A DNA stretch of 64,000 nucleotides from Vibrio sp. PID17_43 (GCF_002608565.1 NZ_LIXM01000021.1:1-64000), one strand, 5' to 3'; shown: positions 26,847-36,585, numbered from the stretch's first letter. Numbers and translations: made by a program. Notes: generated by a model not told the origin, from the sequence alone.

Positions 26847-26965
26847 GATTTCAAGAAGTCTACAAAAGTTAACATTTTGTTGCGCCGCCTATTCCAGAAC
26901 CAAGTGCTTACTGATACATTGAAACGACAATATTGATGAAACAGCAACGCACAAAGGAATGACAG

Positions 26966-27451
26966 ATGAGCAGTGGTCAAAGAGACATTACCCTTCGTTT
27001 TCTAGCGGAACCCGGGGACGTAAATTTCGGTGGTAAGGTGCACGGCGGTGCAGTCATGAAGTGGATCGACTTAGCGGCCTATGCCTGCAGCGCAGCTTGG
27101 AGTGGCAAATACTGCATTACCGCGTATGCTGGAGGGATTCGCTTTGTCGCTCCGATTCACGTGGGTAACCTGGTAGAAGTCAGCGCTAAGGTTATTTATA
27201 CGGGACGAAGCTCTATGCACATCGCAATTGATGTTCAAGCCTGCGATCCTAAAAAGATGAAAAATCGCTTAACCACTCATTGCATCGTGATCATGGTTGC
27301 CGTTGATGAAAATGGCAAACCTATCGACGTACCTAAATGGATTCCTGAGTCCGATGAGGATAAAGCGCTCGAACAGTCAGCGATTCGCTTAATGAACATG
27401 CGCAAAGAAATTGGCGAAGAGATGGAAGCGCACGTTAAATACCCAAAATGA
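26966..27451 (+). CDS. Acyl-CoA thioesterase, YciA-type hotdog fold
   Basis: A 161-residue hotdog-fold protein. The signature NFGGKVHGGAVMKWIDLAA (about residues 20-38) carries the HGG and catalytic Asp positions of the YciA/BACH group, and GGIRFVAPIHVGNLVEV (about 57-73) is the second conserved strand. These enzymes hydrolyse a broad range of acyl-CoAs in the cytosol. The protein is somewhat longer than E. coli YciA (132) because of a charged helical C-terminus. It is preceded by AAAGGA and stands alone. Confidence 0.87.
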   Translation: MSSGQRDITLRFLAEPGDVNFGGKVHGGAVMKWIDLAAYACSAAWSGKYCITAYAGGIRFVAPIHVGNLVEVSAKVIYTGRSSMHIAIDVQACDPKKMKNRLTTHCIVIMVAVDENGKPIDVPKWIPESDEDKALEQSAIRLMNMRKEIGEEMEAHVKYPK

Positions 27452-27591
27452 TTCCTTTCAGCGCAAACTGATTCCCCATCATGCATGAAGCAATGTCATC
27501 GTTGCTTCATTTGCTTGCGCTCTGTCATAAATATTTCACTTTGTTTTGCTTAAATTCCATCACTATTCTGGCGTTGTATAGAGTTTGGATC

Positions 27592-27837
27592 TTGAGATTG
27601 AAGAACACCACATTGAGTGAAGTGACACTCTCCAATTTAAAATCCGTTGAATACCAATGGGTCAGAACCATGTATGTCGAAGGCTACAACGAAGCTGAAA
27701 TCAACCACTACATTCAAGCTTGCTTTGGTGGCGATGTTACTTTCGCGGATCTATTTCGCCGCGTTGCGCTTCAGAAAGAGAGTTTATATACACTGCTTCA
27801 ATACGTCGGATGCGCACCTTCCAGTCGTGAGTTTTAG
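27592..27837 (+). CDS. Small hypothetical protein
   Basis: About 81 residues if started at TTG 27592; the frame is open from an ATG at 27481, but that part looks like translated non-coding DNA. The body NLKSVEYQWVRTMYVEGY and EAEINHYIQACFGGD is mostly helical, soluble and protein-like. TTTGGA lies about 4 nt before the TTG. No family is recognised. It ends 210 bp before the terminator of the sRNA locus downstream of malG. Confidence 0.45.
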   Translation: MRLKNTTLSEVTLSNLKSVEYQWVRTMYVEGYNEAEINHYIQACFGGDVTFADLFRRVALQKESLYTLLQYVGCAPSSREF

Positions 27838-28047
27838 ATTGTTCTACATTTAAACCCAAGGCAACTCGCTGCTTAACCCTTCCTACTGGTTAGACTCCCT
27901 TCCCAAGGCACAATCCATATTGGTATTATCCCTTCACCTCAGAATATCCCTACATTATTTATGTGAAGTGAGACGCATGGCCTATCTCTGTCTCTCTGTA
28001 TACTCCATTACAAAATCGCTAGGCTATCTCTACATTTTCGATACGCA

Positions 28048-28075
28048 TAAAAAACCTGAGTCGTGACTCAGGTTA
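28048..28075 (-). terminator. Terminator ending the malEFG / candidate MicX transcript
   Basis: A 9-bp stem AACCTGAGT/ACTCAGGTT with a 4-nt loop, followed by T residues on the minus strand. Confidence 0.82.
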
Positions 28076-28265
28076 TGGTTACAAAAACTGTTAGTGATTA
28101 AAACGTAAGGAACTAAGCTAACAGCCAGCTATGCGTAACGCCAATAAAGCCTGATATTACTGATCGGCGGCCAAACCAAAGAGCGTAATATCAAAGCTAT
28201 ATATAAGGGCGACCATTGGTCGCCCTTTTCTTTTTATTCTTTCAGTTCATACTTAACGACCAAAT
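28048..28265 (-). ncRNA. micX: Candidate MicX sRNA downstream of malG
   Basis: On the minus strand, directly after malG, about 215 nt contain three stem-loops: AAGGGCGACC/GGTCGCCCTT (28206-28228), TGATATTAC/GTAATATCA (about 28152-28197) and CTGTTAG/CTAACAG (about 28088-28122). They end in an intrinsic terminator AACCTGAGT-N4-ACTCAGGTT followed by TTTTT (28075-28048). In Vibrio cholerae the sRNA MicX comes from the 3' end of malG (VCA0943) in the same orientation, and is processed by RNase E to about 200 nt. Identity here rests on position, direction, size and structure, not on alignment. Confidence 0.55.
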
Positions 28266-28271
28266 TAAGTA

Positions 28272-29162
28272 TTAACCTTTGACACCACCAGCGGTTAGGC
28301 CACCAACCAACCAGCGCTGTGCAAGCAAGAATACTGCTGTAATTGGCACTGCTGAAAGTACCGCAGCGGCTGCAAAGTCACCCCACAAATAGTTTTGTGG
28401 GTAGAGGTATTGTTGCATGCCAACAGCAAGAGTGTATGAGTTTACATCAGATAGCAGCAGCGACGCTACAGGAACTTCGCCTATCACCATGATAAATGAA
28501 AGAATAAACACTACTGCTAAAATTGGTACAGACAGTGGAAGCAATACTAGACGGAATGCTTGCCAAGGCGTCGCACCATCGAGTGCTGCTGCTTCTTCTA
28601 AAGAAGAGTCAATACTTTCAAAGTAACCTTTAATCGTCCACACATGCAGAGCGATACCGCCTAGGTAAGCAAAAATCAAACCACCATGCGTATTCAAGCC
28701 TAAGAATGGGATGTATTGTCCAAGCTTGTCAAACAGTGCGTATAGAGCAACCAGAGCCAGTACCGCTGGGAACATTTGGAAGATCATCATCGCCTTAAGG
28801 ATGGTGTTTTTACCTTTAAACTTCATACGTGCAAACGCATAAGCTGAAGTTGTCGATAACGCCACAATCAAAATAGCCGAAATGCCCCCAACTTTAACGG
28901 AGTTCCAAAGCCATGTCATAACCGGGAACGGTGGTGGCGTAATCGAACCATCCGCATTGGTCACGGATATTCCTAGTGCTAATTTCCAGTGATCTAATGT
29001 CGGGTTATCAGGGATCAAACTGCCCGTTGCAAAGTTACCCTCACGGAATGAAATCGCGATGATCATCAATAACGGGAAAATGATCAGTGATAGAAACGCC
29101 CACATTGCGATATGTGTAGCCCAAACACGGTATTTTAATGACTTACCTTGTACCATTGCCAT
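28272..29162 (-). CDS. malG: Maltose/maltodextrin ABC transporter permease MalG
   Basis: 296 residues, identical in length to E. coli MalG, with six membrane segments. The start [12 protein letters not shown] and [12 protein letters not shown] (about 40-51) are diagnostic. The coupling EAA loop reads [21 protein letters not shown] (about 190-210, here in one block), and the protein ends GLTAGGVKG. With MalF it forms the inner-membrane channel that MalK drives. It lies 12 bp after malF. A candidate sRNA overlaps the 3' end of the transcript. Confidence 0.96.
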   Translation of the reverse strand: MAMVQGKSLKYRVWATHIAMWAFLSLIIFPLLMIIAISFREGNFATGSLIPDNPTLDHWKLALGISVTNADGSITPPPFPVMTWLWNSVKVGGISAILIVALSTTSAYAFARMKFKGKNTILKAMMIFQMFPAVLALVALYALFDKLGQYIPFLGLNTHGGLIFAYLGGIALHVWTIKGYFESIDSSLEEAAALDGATPWQAFRLVLLPLSVPILAVVFILSFIMVIGEVPVASLLLSDVNSYTLAVGMQQYLYPQNYLWGDFAAAAVLSAVPITAVFLLAQRWLVGGLTAGGVKG

Positions 29163-29174
29163 TGTTCTGTCTCC

Positions 29175-30749
29175 TTAATCTTGAGCTACTTTAGTTACAC
29201 GAAGGTTTAGAAGAGCCAATGCGCCCACTAACAAGAAGATCAACGTTGCGACTGCACTTGCCAGACCAAAATCTTGGCCACCAGCACCTTCAAACGCGAT
29301 GCGATACGTGTAGCTTACAAGTAGATCCGTGTAACCTGCTGGTTCAGATGTACCAATCATGTTCGGACCACCACCCGTCAATAGCTGGATAAGTACGAAG
29401 TTATTGAAGTTAAATGCAAAGCTTGCAATCAGTAATGGAGTCAGTGGCTTCAGCATCATAGGTAGAGTGATGCGAGTGAAGTTGGTGATGAAGTTGGCAC
29501 CGTCGATAGCTGACGCTTCATATAAGTCATCAGGAATCGCCTTAAGCAGCCCCATACATAGAATCATCATGTAAGGGAATCCCAACCATGTGTTCACCAC
29601 AAGAATCATTGTTTTCGCCATGAACGGGTCTGAGAACCATGCAGGACTAATACCAAACAGCCCTTCAAGTAGCATATTTATCTCACCAAAGCTTTGGTTG
29701 AAGAGGCCTTTAAAAATCAAGATTGAGATAAACGCTGGTACCGCATATGGCAGGATAAGCAAAAGTCGGTAAACAGCACGGCCTTTCAGTGCTTCCCATT
29801 GAACAACACTGGCAAGAACTAAACCAATAACAAGCGTAAATAATACCGTTAAAGCAGAAAATATAATCGTCCAAATAAAGATGCTGATGAATGGTTCTTT
29901 AATGCCATCATCCTTCCAGACACGCTCAAAATTATGTGTGCCAATATTCACAACAAAGCCCGGAGAAACCGTATTGCCGACAAACTGCCCATTTTCATCT
30001 ACAGGCTGATAGTAGCCAACTTCCATATTTGGACGCAGTGTTTCGTTGGTACGGTTGTTGTATAGCGTTTCACCATCGTTTTGTAGCGTATATAGAGGTA
30101 CCACAGCAGCAAACTTACGCAGGCCACTCATACGGATATCATCACCGTCTGGAAAATGTAGGTCTACGCTACTTAATGCACTGCGGTTCTTAACGATAGT
30201 CTTGATTGGCTCCTTCTCACCCGTTACTTCCGTGATTGGCACTAGATCAAGATCCGTTGCAGAGAAGCCTTGTAACTGGAAGGTAGGCGTCGCTAAAAGC
30301 TCTTCGCCTTTCTTAACCACAATTTGATGCCCCTGCTCAGTCTTATACAGAGTAAACGGGTAGCTATCACCACTTTGGTATGTTCTGTCTAGCAGCACAG
30401 TCTGTGCACGGTCAAAGGAGAGTTGATTTTTTGCACTGTAGTTAGTAAACGCTAACCCTATAGTATATGCCAATGGGAAAAGGATGAATAAAATCATCCC
30501 AGCGATACCCGGGTAGATATATCGGTGAGCGTAGGTCTTTTTACTACCAAAGATATACAGTGCTAAAGCGGTAAGAAGAAGCGTAAGTAACGCAAACGCA
30601 ATCTCACCACGAGAATACATAAGAATTGTTGCGTAGCCATTAATAATGCCGACTGTGCCTAATAGTGCCCACTTGATAAACACTTTTTTGCTGCTCGGAA
30701 GGTTGGCTTCTGGTGCTGTCATAGCATTTGTACCTTGAACTGACTGCAT
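29175..30749 (-). CDS. malF: Maltose/maltodextrin ABC transporter permease MalF
   Basis: 524 residues (E. coli 514). MalF is recognised by three N-terminal helices, a large periplasmic P2 loop (about 95-280) that embraces MalE, and five further helices with the EAA motif in YEASAIDGANFITNF (about 412-426). AGG lies 8 nt before ATG 30749; Met10 is a weaker alternative. It follows malE by 79 bp, with a stable hairpin between the two that may lower MalF output relative to MalE. Confidence 0.95.
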   Translation of the reverse strand: MQSVQGTNAMTAPEANLPSSKKVFIKWALLGTVGIINGYATILMYSRGEIAFALLTLLLTALALYIFGSKKTYAHRYIYPGIAGMILFILFPLAYTIGLAFTNYSAKNQLSFDRAQTVLLDRTYQSGDSYPFTLYKTEQGHQIVVKKGEELLATPTFQLQGFSATDLDLVPITEVTGEKEPIKTIVKNRSALSSVDLHFPDGDDIRMSGLRKFAAVVPLYTLQNDGETLYNNRTNETLRPNMEVGYYQPVDENGQFVGNTVSPGFVVNIGTHNFERVWKDDGIKEPFISIFIWTIIFSALTVLFTLVIGLVLASVVQWEALKGRAVYRLLLILPYAVPAFISILIFKGLFNQSFGEINMLLEGLFGISPAWFSDPFMAKTMILVVNTWLGFPYMMILCMGLLKAIPDDLYEASAIDGANFITNFTRITLPMMLKPLTPLLIASFAFNFNNFVLIQLLTGGGPNMIGTSEPAGYTDLLVSYTYRIAFEGAGGQDFGLASAVATLIFLLVGALALLNLRVTKVAQD

Positions 30750-30789
30750 AGGGAACCTGCTAGCGAATAGAGAATAAATATAGAAAAGT

Positions 30790-30811
30790 AAGGAGGAGTT
30801 ACCCCCTCCTT
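30790..30811 (-). promoter_or_regulatory. Intercistronic stem-loop between malE and malF
   Basis: AAGGAGG/CCTCCTT stem in the 79-bp malE-malF gap without a long T run. It is placed like the REP hairpins that stabilise malE mRNA in E. coli. Confidence 0.5.
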
Positions 30812-30828
30812 AAAAGGGTATTACTGAA

Positions 30829-32007
30829 TTATTTTGTCATTTGTTTTTCTGCGTCAGCCAGAGCTGCGTCAACGGATTGGCGACCATCAACAACATTGAT
30901 GATAGCGTTTTTAGCTGCACCCCAGAACGCGTTCATTTGTGGAATGTTTGGCATGATTTCGCCGTTCATCGCGTTGTCCATTGTTGCCGCGATACGAGCA
31001 TCTGAATCTAGCTCACGTTGGAACGAGTTAAGCGCTACCGCACCTAGTGGCTTATCACTGTTAACCATACGTAGGCCATCGTTTGTTAGTAGGTAGTTCT
31101 CAATGAACTCCACTGCTAGGTCTTTGTTTGGTGATGCCGTACTGATGCCTGCTGTTAGAACACCAACGAATGGCTTAGAAGATTGGCCTTGGAACTTAGG
31201 AAGCGTAGTTACGCCGTAGTTCACGCCAGACTTCTCGATGTTGCCCCATGACCATGGACCATTGATAGTCATCGCTGCAGTACCTTGGTTAAATGCAGAC
31301 TCAGATACTGAGTAGTCCATATCAGCAGAGATCACGCCTTTGTCTACTAGACCTTTAACGAAGTTCATTGCATCTTTCACGCCTTCGTTTGCGATACCAG
31401 CGTCTTGCACGTCGTAACCGTCAGAGGTGTATTTGAACGCATAACCGCCATCAGCTGCCATTAGTGGCCACGTGAAGTACGGTTCTTTTAGGTTCCACAT
31501 GATTGCAGACTTACCGTCTTTCTTAAGTTTCGCGTCTAGCGCTGCCACTTCTTCCCAAGTCTTAGGTGGGTTTGGAACAAGATCTTTGTTGTAGATTAGA
31601 GATAAAGACTCAACTGCTACAGGATAGCCAATCAGCTTGCCATCGTAGCGTACTGCATCCCATGCAAAATCAACGATGCCTTCTTGGATTTCTTTAGATG
31701 GTTTAATTTCAGCTAGTAGACCTGCTTCCGCGTAGCCACCAAAGCGATCGTGAGCCCAGAATACGATATCAGGACCATCACCTGTCGCTGCAGTTTGAGG
31801 GAACTTGTCTTGTAGCGCATCTGGATGAGCCACTGTTACTTTAATGCCAGTGTCTTCTTCAAACTTCTTACCAACTTCTGCAAGGCCATTGTAACCCTTG
31901 TCACCGTTGATCCAGATAGTGAGTTGTCCTTCCTCGATAGCAGCATTTGCACCAAAAGAACCCAGTGCAACAAGAGTACCTAGTGCTGCAGCGCTTAATT
32001 TTTTCAT
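30829..32007 (-). CDS. malE: Maltose/maltodextrin-binding periplasmic protein MalE
   Basis: 392 residues from ATG 32007 (AAGGAT 8 nt upstream); E. coli MalE is 396. A classic signal peptide ([16 protein letters not shown], cleavage after GANAA) precedes [19 protein letters not shown], which parallels the mature MalE start. Other conserved stretches are [18 protein letters not shown] and [20 protein letters not shown]. It binds maltodextrins and delivers them to MalFG. It is divergent from malK across a 667-bp control region with multiple G-rich MalT-like boxes. Confidence 0.96.
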   Translation of the reverse strand: MKKLSAAALGTLVALGSFGANAAIEEGQLTIWINGDKGYNGLAEVGKKFEEDTGIKVTVAHPDALQDKFPQTAATGDGPDIVFWAHDRFGGYAEAGLLAEIKPSKEIQEGIVDFAWDAVRYDGKLIGYPVAVESLSLIYNKDLVPNPPKTWEEVAALDAKLKKDGKSAIMWNLKEPYFTWPLMAADGGYAFKYTSDGYDVQDAGIANEGVKDAMNFVKGLVDKGVISADMDYSVSESAFNQGTAAMTINGPWSWGNIEKSGVNYGVTTLPKFQGQSSKPFVGVLTAGISTASPNKDLAVEFIENYLLTNDGLRMVNSDKPLGAVALNSFQRELDSDARIAATMDNAMNGEIMPNIPQMNAFWGAAKNAIINVVDGRQSVDAALADAEKQMTK

Positions 32008-32098
32008 GTTCGTATCCTTTTTATATTTTTGATGTAGGGCTAGTCCATTGAGGTTCAGCCATATTTCGACACATATCATCTGAAATTATCTATTGTGT

Positions 32099-32531
32099 CT
32101 CATCCTCCTAACCCCTACGCCCTTGCCATTATGACGTATTTTCGTGATCTGAATCGCCAAGGGTTGGGGACTCAAATCACAAAATGAACACTTCCTGTGA
32201 TCAGATTCAACTTTAGGCCATGCAATAATGTGATTTCTGCCCAAATCATTCATTACGCGTATTTTTCTACTCCTCCCTGCCTACTCCCCCTACATTTATT
32301 TTGTTTGGGAGGATGTCGCATTGAGCACGATCTTAGAAACTGCAGCCATCCAATAATGGATGGTAAGAACCCTTTCCCAGCATTCCCTACCCTGTAGGTT
32401 ATAGATTTGCTGGTTTGCATTGCCATACGAGTGGTATGTCATTATTAGTTTTGTTTGTGGTAATTAATTCACGGGGGAGACGATACGAATAATGTGGGGG
32501 AGATACACTCGTATTTGGCTAGGAGGGGTAG
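32099..32531. promoter_or_regulatory. malE/malK divergent control region: candidate MalT boxes and CRP site
   Basis: Minus-strand boxes: GGAGGATGAG (32108-32099), GGGAGGAG (about 32278-32270) and GGGGGAGTAG (32290-32281). Plus-strand boxes: GGGAGGATG (32307), GGGGGAGAC (32473), GGGGGAGAT (32496) and GGAGGGGT (32522). A CRP-like site TGTGA-N6-TCAAC lies at 32196-32211. The clustering of G-rich direct repeats facing both genes fits MalT activation as in the E. coli malE-malK region; single boxes are approximate. No gene is seen in this 667-bp gap. Confidence 0.55.
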
Positions 32532-32674
32532 TGTTCCTATTTATGACATTTTGAACATTACCCTATTTTTCTTACCACCATTAATAACTTACCAATTCCT
32601 ACTGTTACTGCTCGCGAGATAACTCATATAATGATGAGCGGTAAATAATAAAAAATTGATCGAGGACGAGCTAC

Positions 32675-33793
32675 ATGGCGAGTGTCACGTTAAAAAATGT
32701 TTGTAAAGCGTATGGCGACGTACTGATTTCTAAAAACGTAGACCTAGAGATCAACGAAGGTGAGTTCGTTGTCTTCGTAGGTCCATCTGGTTGTGGTAAA
32801 TCTACCCTACTACGTTGTATTGCCGGTCTTGAAGACATTACTTCGGGTGATTTGTATATTGGTGACCAACGCATGAACGATGTAGAGCCATCCAAACGTG
32901 GTGTTGGTATGGTTTTCCAATCCTATGCGCTATACCCACACCTTAACCTCTATGACAACATGTCATTTGGTCTAAAACTGGCTAAAGCTGACAAAAAAGA
33001 GATCGATAAGCGCGTTGAACACGCTGCAGAAATTCTTCAACTTGGTCACCTACTAGAGCGTCAACCAAAAGCACTTTCTGGCGGTCAACGTCAACGTGTT
33101 GCTATCGGCCGTACACTGGTGTCTCAGCCAAATGTATTCCTTCTTGATGAACCACTTTCCAACCTGGATGCTGCATTGCGCGTTAACATGCGTGCACAAA
33201 TCACTAAGCTGCAACGCCAGTTAGGCTGTACCATGATCTATGTCACGCACGATCAGGTAGAAGCGATGACAATGGCAGATAAAATTGTAGTTCTAGACGG
33301 TGGTTTCGTATCACAGGTTGGTAAGCCATTGGAGCTATACCACTATCCACAAAACCGTTTCGTTGCTGGTTTTATTGGCTCACCAAAAATGAACTTCATG
33401 AGTGTGTTCATTGATGAAGTCGAAGCTGAGCGCGTTAAAGTTCAACTGTCTAACGGTGTGTCTTTCTGGATCCCTGTCGATGGCACCACCGTTAATCGTG
33501 GCGATCGTATGTCTCTAGGTGTTCGTCCTGAGCATCTAGTAACGGCAAACGAAGCGGATGCAACGATTAAAGGCGAAGTCATGATTGTCGAGAAATTGGG
33601 TAACGAAACTCAGGTATACCTAAACTTAGAAGGCGCAGATGCTGACGTGATTTTCCGTCAACCAGATACATTAGCCGTCGACACGGGTGACAAACTGGAA
33701 ATTGGCATTCCTGCACACCGTTGTCACCTATTCCACAGCGATGGGCGCGCTTGCCGACGCCTATACAAAGAAAACGGCATCGAGATCGAATAA
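32675..33793 (+). CDS. malK: Maltose/maltodextrin ABC transporter ATPase MalK
   Basis: 372 residues (E. coli 371). The nucleotide-binding domain has Walker [10 protein letters not shown] (36-44), signature LSGGQ (134-138), Walker B VFLLDEP (154-160) and switch His192. The C-terminal regulatory OB-fold domain (about 235-372) contains SLGVRPEHL. MalK powers MalFG and, in E. coli, also restrains MalT and binds EIIAGlc. Here malK is alone: no lamB or malM follows, and a strong terminator ends it. ATG follows CGAGGACGAG. Confidence 0.96.
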   Translation: MASVTLKNVCKAYGDVLISKNVDLEINEGEFVVFVGPSGCGKSTLLRCIAGLEDITSGDLYIGDQRMNDVEPSKRGVGMVFQSYALYPHLNLYDNMSFGLKLAKADKKEIDKRVEHAAEILQLGHLLERQPKALSGGQRQRVAIGRTLVSQPNVFLLDEPLSNLDAALRVNMRAQITKLQRQLGCTMIYVTHDQVEAMTMADKIVVLDGGFVSQVGKPLELYHYPQNRFVAGFIGSPKMNFMSVFIDEVEAERVKVQLSNGVSFWIPVDGTTVNRGDRMSLGVRPEHLVTANEADATIKGEVMIVEKLGNETQVYLNLEGADADVIFRQPDTLAVDTGDKLEIGIPAHRCHLFHSDGRACRRLYKENGIEIE

Positions 33794-33811
33794 ACACGGT
33801 TGCTTGCTACC

Positions 33812-33840
33812 AATCCCTCTCAATCGAGAGGGATTTTTTT
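33812..33840 (+). terminator. Terminator after malK
   Basis: AATCCCTCT/AGAGGGATT stem followed by seven T. Confidence 0.9.
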
Positions 33841-33946
33841 GTTTGAGAAAGTGAAAAAATAGAAGCTTGGGGCGGCACTCTTTTGGATATTTTTCTTTAA
33901 TAGCGAGATATAATTGACGTAAATAAACCCATAATGAGTACTAACC

Positions 33947-34267
33947 ATGTCTTCACATCCAACCGAAATTACTTTTTTCGAGTTCCTCACTCCGCTGATC
34001 ACAGCGGGTAAAAAGACCATCACTATCCGCGACGAATCAGAAAGTCACTATGTGCCAAATACAGAAGTCGAAGTCTTTACTTTAGAGACTAATCGCAAGG
34101 TATGTAACATTCGAATACTGTCAGTAGAACCATTGAATTTCGACGACATCAACGAGTTCCACGCCGAACAAGAAGCCATTGAGCTACCAAAACTGAAAGA
34201 GCTGATCCGTGAGATCTATCCAAATATTGATGAACTTTATGTGATTGAGTACGAGTTGATCAAATAA
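33947..34267 (+). CDS. yqfB: N(4)-acetylcytidine amidohydrolase, ASCH domain
   Basis: A 106-residue ASCH-domain protein closely following E. coli YqfB (103 residues), which deacetylates N4-acetylcytidine. Conserved are TEITFFEFLTPLI, the catalytic stretch AGKKTITIRDESESH (Lys23 and Thr26 equivalent to Lys21/Thr24), FHAEQEAIELPKLKELI and YVIEYELIK. It probably salvages modified nucleosides released from tRNA or rRNA turnover. It is encoded just upstream of the nemR-like gene, 50 bp before its start. Confidence 0.9.
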   Translation: MSSHPTEITFFEFLTPLITAGKKTITIRDESESHYVPNTEVEVFTLETNRKVCNIRILSVEPLNFDDINEFHAEQEAIELPKLKELIREIYPNIDELYVIEYELIK

Positions 34268-34281
34268 CACCCAGGAAATGC

Positions 34282-34296
34282 TAGGCGACTGGTCTA
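34282..34296. promoter_or_regulatory. NemR-type operator 1
   Basis: TAGGCGACTGGTCTA, a TAGRC-N5-GTCTA dyad 20 bp before the nemR-like ATG; a near-identical copy lies before curA. Confidence 0.7.
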
Positions 34297-34316
34297 ATTT
34301 TGTTTATGGTAGATTC

Positions 34317-34904
34317 ATGAACGCAAAAACGAACGATACTCGTCAACACATCTTAGATGTCGGCTACCAATTGGTCGTCGCCAAAGGCTTTACTAGCGTA
34401 GGGTTATCCGAATTGCTCAAAGTAGCGGATGTACCCAAGGGTTCTTTCTATCACTACTTTAAGTCGAAAGAACAATTTGGCGAGGCTTTAATTGAAGCTT
34501 ACTTCACGCGTTATCTTAAGATGATAAAGGTTCACTTTTCAGAAAGTGATGGCTCTGGTTGTGATCGTATACTCAGTTACTTTGAACGTTGGATGGCGAT
34601 CGAAAATGGCCAATGCAACGCCAACAAATGCCTGGTCGTAAAGTTGAGCGCTGAGGTTTCCGATCTGTCTGATGCAATGCGGATTAAACTCGCCAACGGC
34701 GCAAGTCAGGTTGTGAAAGCCATTGAAGAGTGTATTCAAATTGGTTTAAACGATGGCTCTATTCAGGTAGCGTCTGCAGAAGAAACCGCCCACTTGCTCT
34801 ATCACCAATGGATTGGCGCGAGTTTGCTGAATAAGCTGTATCTAGATCGCTCGGGTTTACAATGTAGCTTTAAAAGCACACAAAATATGTTAAAAGCTGA
34901 ATAA
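34317..34904 (+). CDS. NemR-like TetR-family regulator
   Basis: 195 residues from ATG 34317. The frame is open from 34278, but that would place the operator inside the gene. The helix-turn-helix region TSVGLSELLKVADVPKGSFYHYF (read as TSVGLSELLK and VPKGSFYHYF, about 25-47) and the CLVVKLSAEVSDLSDAMR stretch (about 104-121) match E. coli NemR, which senses electrophiles and hypochlorite. The cysteine in KCLVVKL is the counterpart of the redox-sensitive NemR cysteine. Matching operators before this gene and before curA point to autoregulation and control of the downstream reductase. Confidence 0.82.
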   Translation: MNAKTNDTRQHILDVGYQLVVAKGFTSVGLSELLKVADVPKGSFYHYFKSKEQFGEALIEAYFTRYLKMIKVHFSESDGSGCDRILSYFERWMAIENGQCNANKCLVVKLSAEVSDLSDAMRIKLANGASQVVKAIEECIQIGLNDGSIQVASAEETAHLLYHQWIGASLLNKLYLDRSGLQCSFKSTQNMLKAE

Positions 34905-34916
34905 TCAGCCACACTT

Positions 34917-34957
34917 AATCCGCCTTCTCTTTAATCAAAAAGTACGGCGGATTTTTT
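34917..34957 (+). terminator. Terminator after the nemR-like gene
   Basis: AATCCGCC/GGCGGATT stem and TTTT. Confidence 0.75.
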
Positions 34958-34969
34958 AGGAATCAATAC

Positions 34970-34984
34970 TAGACGACTGGTCTA
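34970..34984. promoter_or_regulatory. NemR-type operator 2, upstream of curA
   Basis: TAGACGACTGGTCTA, a perfect TAGAC-N5-GTCTA dyad 20 bp before the curA start, matching operator 1 in 14 of 15 positions. Confidence 0.75.
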
Positions 34985-35004
34985 ATAACTACTAAGGACA
35001 CAAC

Positions 35005-36036
35005 ATGACTCAATCACTGAACCGTCAAATCGTTCTCGCCAATCGCCCTGTGGGCTCTCCAGTTCAAAGTAACTTTCGATTAGAGCAAACGGCTATCCCT
35101 ACCCCAAGCAAGGGCGAAGTGCTTTTGCGCAGCGTGTACCTATCTCTAGACCCGTATATGCGTGGACGTATGAGTGACGCGAAGTCTTACGCCGATCCAG
35201 TTGAAATCAACGATGTGATGGTTGGGGGGACGGTGTGTCAGGTTGCCGCTTCTCAGCATCCAGATTACCAACAAGGCGAGTGGGTGGTGGCTTACACGGG
35301 TTGGCAGGATTACGCACTTTCTGATGGTGAAGGCCTGTTTAAACTCGGTAACGAGCTGACTCACCCGTCTTACGCGCTTGGCGTGCTGGGTATGCCGGGC
35401 TTTACCGCTTATGTGGGCCTGCTTGAAATCGGTCAGCCAAAAGTCGGTGACACTCTGGTTGTGGCAGCTGCGACTGGCGCTGTAGGCTCGATAGTTGGTC
35501 AAATAGGTAAGCTGAAAGGCTGCCGTGTGATTGGTGTTGCAGGCAGCGCAGAGAAGTGCCAGTACGCAAAAGAAACATTGGGCTTTGATGAGTGTCTGGA
35601 TCATACCGCAGAAGACTTTGCCGAGCAGTTAGCTGCAACTTGCGACAAAGGCATCGATGTCTACTTTGAAAACGTAGGCGGAAAAGTGTTTGATGCCGTA
35701 TTGCCTCTGCTTAACGTCGGTGCTCGCGTTCCACTTTGTGGTTTAATTTCTCAATACAATGCCACTTCACTGCCAGAGGGCCCAGATCGCATGTCGCTGC
35801 TAATGGGCAACATTCTGGTTAAACGCATCAAAATGCAAGGCTTCATCATTTTTGATCACTATGAGCAAAATTATTCAAACTTCGTCAAAGACGTTAGCCA
35901 CTGGGTAGCAGAGGGAAAAATTCACTACCGTGAACACTTAGTTCAGGGGTTAGAAAATGCACCAGAAGCTTTTATTGGTCTCCTTGAAGGCAAAAACTTT
36001 GGCAAGTTGGTTATACAAACGAATCAACCGCTTTAA
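35005..36036 (+). CDS. curA: NADPH-dependent curcumin/alkenal reductase (MDR family)
   Basis: 343 residues, close to E. coli CurA (345). It is a zinc-independent medium-chain reductase of the leukotriene B4 12-hydroxydehydrogenase type that reduces the double bond of enones and alkenals. Conserved are SLDPYMRGRM (about 47-56), GMPGFTAYVGL (about 130-140), the NADPH motif AATGAVGSIVGQIGK (about 154-168) and DVYFENVGGKVFD. Adjacent NemR-type operators suggest induction by reactive electrophiles, fitting a detoxification role. AAGGA lies about 9 nt upstream. Confidence 0.9.
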   Translation: MTQSLNRQIVLANRPVGSPVQSNFRLEQTAIPTPSKGEVLLRSVYLSLDPYMRGRMSDAKSYADPVEINDVMVGGTVCQVAASQHPDYQQGEWVVAYTGWQDYALSDGEGLFKLGNELTHPSYALGVLGMPGFTAYVGLLEIGQPKVGDTLVVAAATGAVGSIVGQIGKLKGCRVIGVAGSAEKCQYAKETLGFDECLDHTAEDFAEQLAATCDKGIDVYFENVGGKVFDAVLPLLNVGARVPLCGLISQYNATSLPEGPDRMSLLMGNILVKRIKMQGFIIFDHYEQNYSNFVKDVSHWVAEGKIHYREHLVQGLENAPEAFIGLLEGKNFGKLVIQTNQPL

Positions 36037-36052
36037 ATAAAAGGAATGTTCA

Positions 36053-36385
36053 ATGATCAAGCTACATCACCTAAACCAATCTCGTTCAAAACGAATCATA
36101 TAGATGTTTGTTGCTAAAGATAGCGCGCAAACAAACTTTCTAGCCGACTATGCCGATGCAGAAATGATGAAAGTGAGGAGCTACGTTGATCAAAGCCTAG
36201 AAGGGAAAACTTGCTTTATTGAAGAACGCCTGACTGGTGCGAATTTCATGATGTCGTTTGTTGTCGATGTCCTAAACAAATTCGGCATGATTGACCGCTT
36301 CTCTAATATTCAGCGTTATGGCGCACAACTTTCGACTCATCCTTCTTTTCACAAGGCAGAAGAGCTTGAAGTGAAATTCGGTTAA
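36053..36385 (+). pseudogene. Glutathione S-transferase gene with a large internal deletion and a stop codon
   Basis: After AAGGAATG the frame starts like a GST (MIKLHHLNQSRSKRII, glutathione-site N-terminus). It meets TAG at 36101 and continues in the same frame with the C-terminal helical part: MKVRSYVDQSLEGKTCFIEE, then TGANFMMSFVVDVLNKFGMI and YGAQLSTHPSFHKA. About 90-110 residues between the two parts are missing compared with the roughly 210-220-residue family. It starts 16 bp after curA, so it was probably an operon member in the electrophile-response unit before the deletion. Confidence 0.82.
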
Positions 36386-36548
36386 TTCATTTTTACCGCT
36401 CAATCGATTGAGAATTTCTGTCTATTGTGAACGATTTAAAATAGGCAGCAATTTTTCTCACAAACCACTATTAAATGTTATTTTTAATCCATACAACAAA
36501 CAATGTTAATTGACAGTAAGTTATTACTTAACAATCACTTAATGCGTA

Positions 36549-36564
36549 TGTGATACCTATCACA
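36549..36564. promoter_or_regulatory. Perfect CRP-type site upstream of catalase
   Basis: TGTGATACCTATCACA matches TGTGA-N6-TCACA at all ten consensus positions and is itself a 7-2-7 palindrome. Confidence 0.7.
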
Positions 36565-36585
36565 CTTGCTATTAATGATAGTTTT

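Noticed and set aside
28206..28235. Plus-strand terminator reading of the AAGGGCGACC/GGTCGCCCTT hairpin
   Set aside because: No plus-strand transcript is evident; it is better explained as a stem of the minus-strand candidate sRNA.
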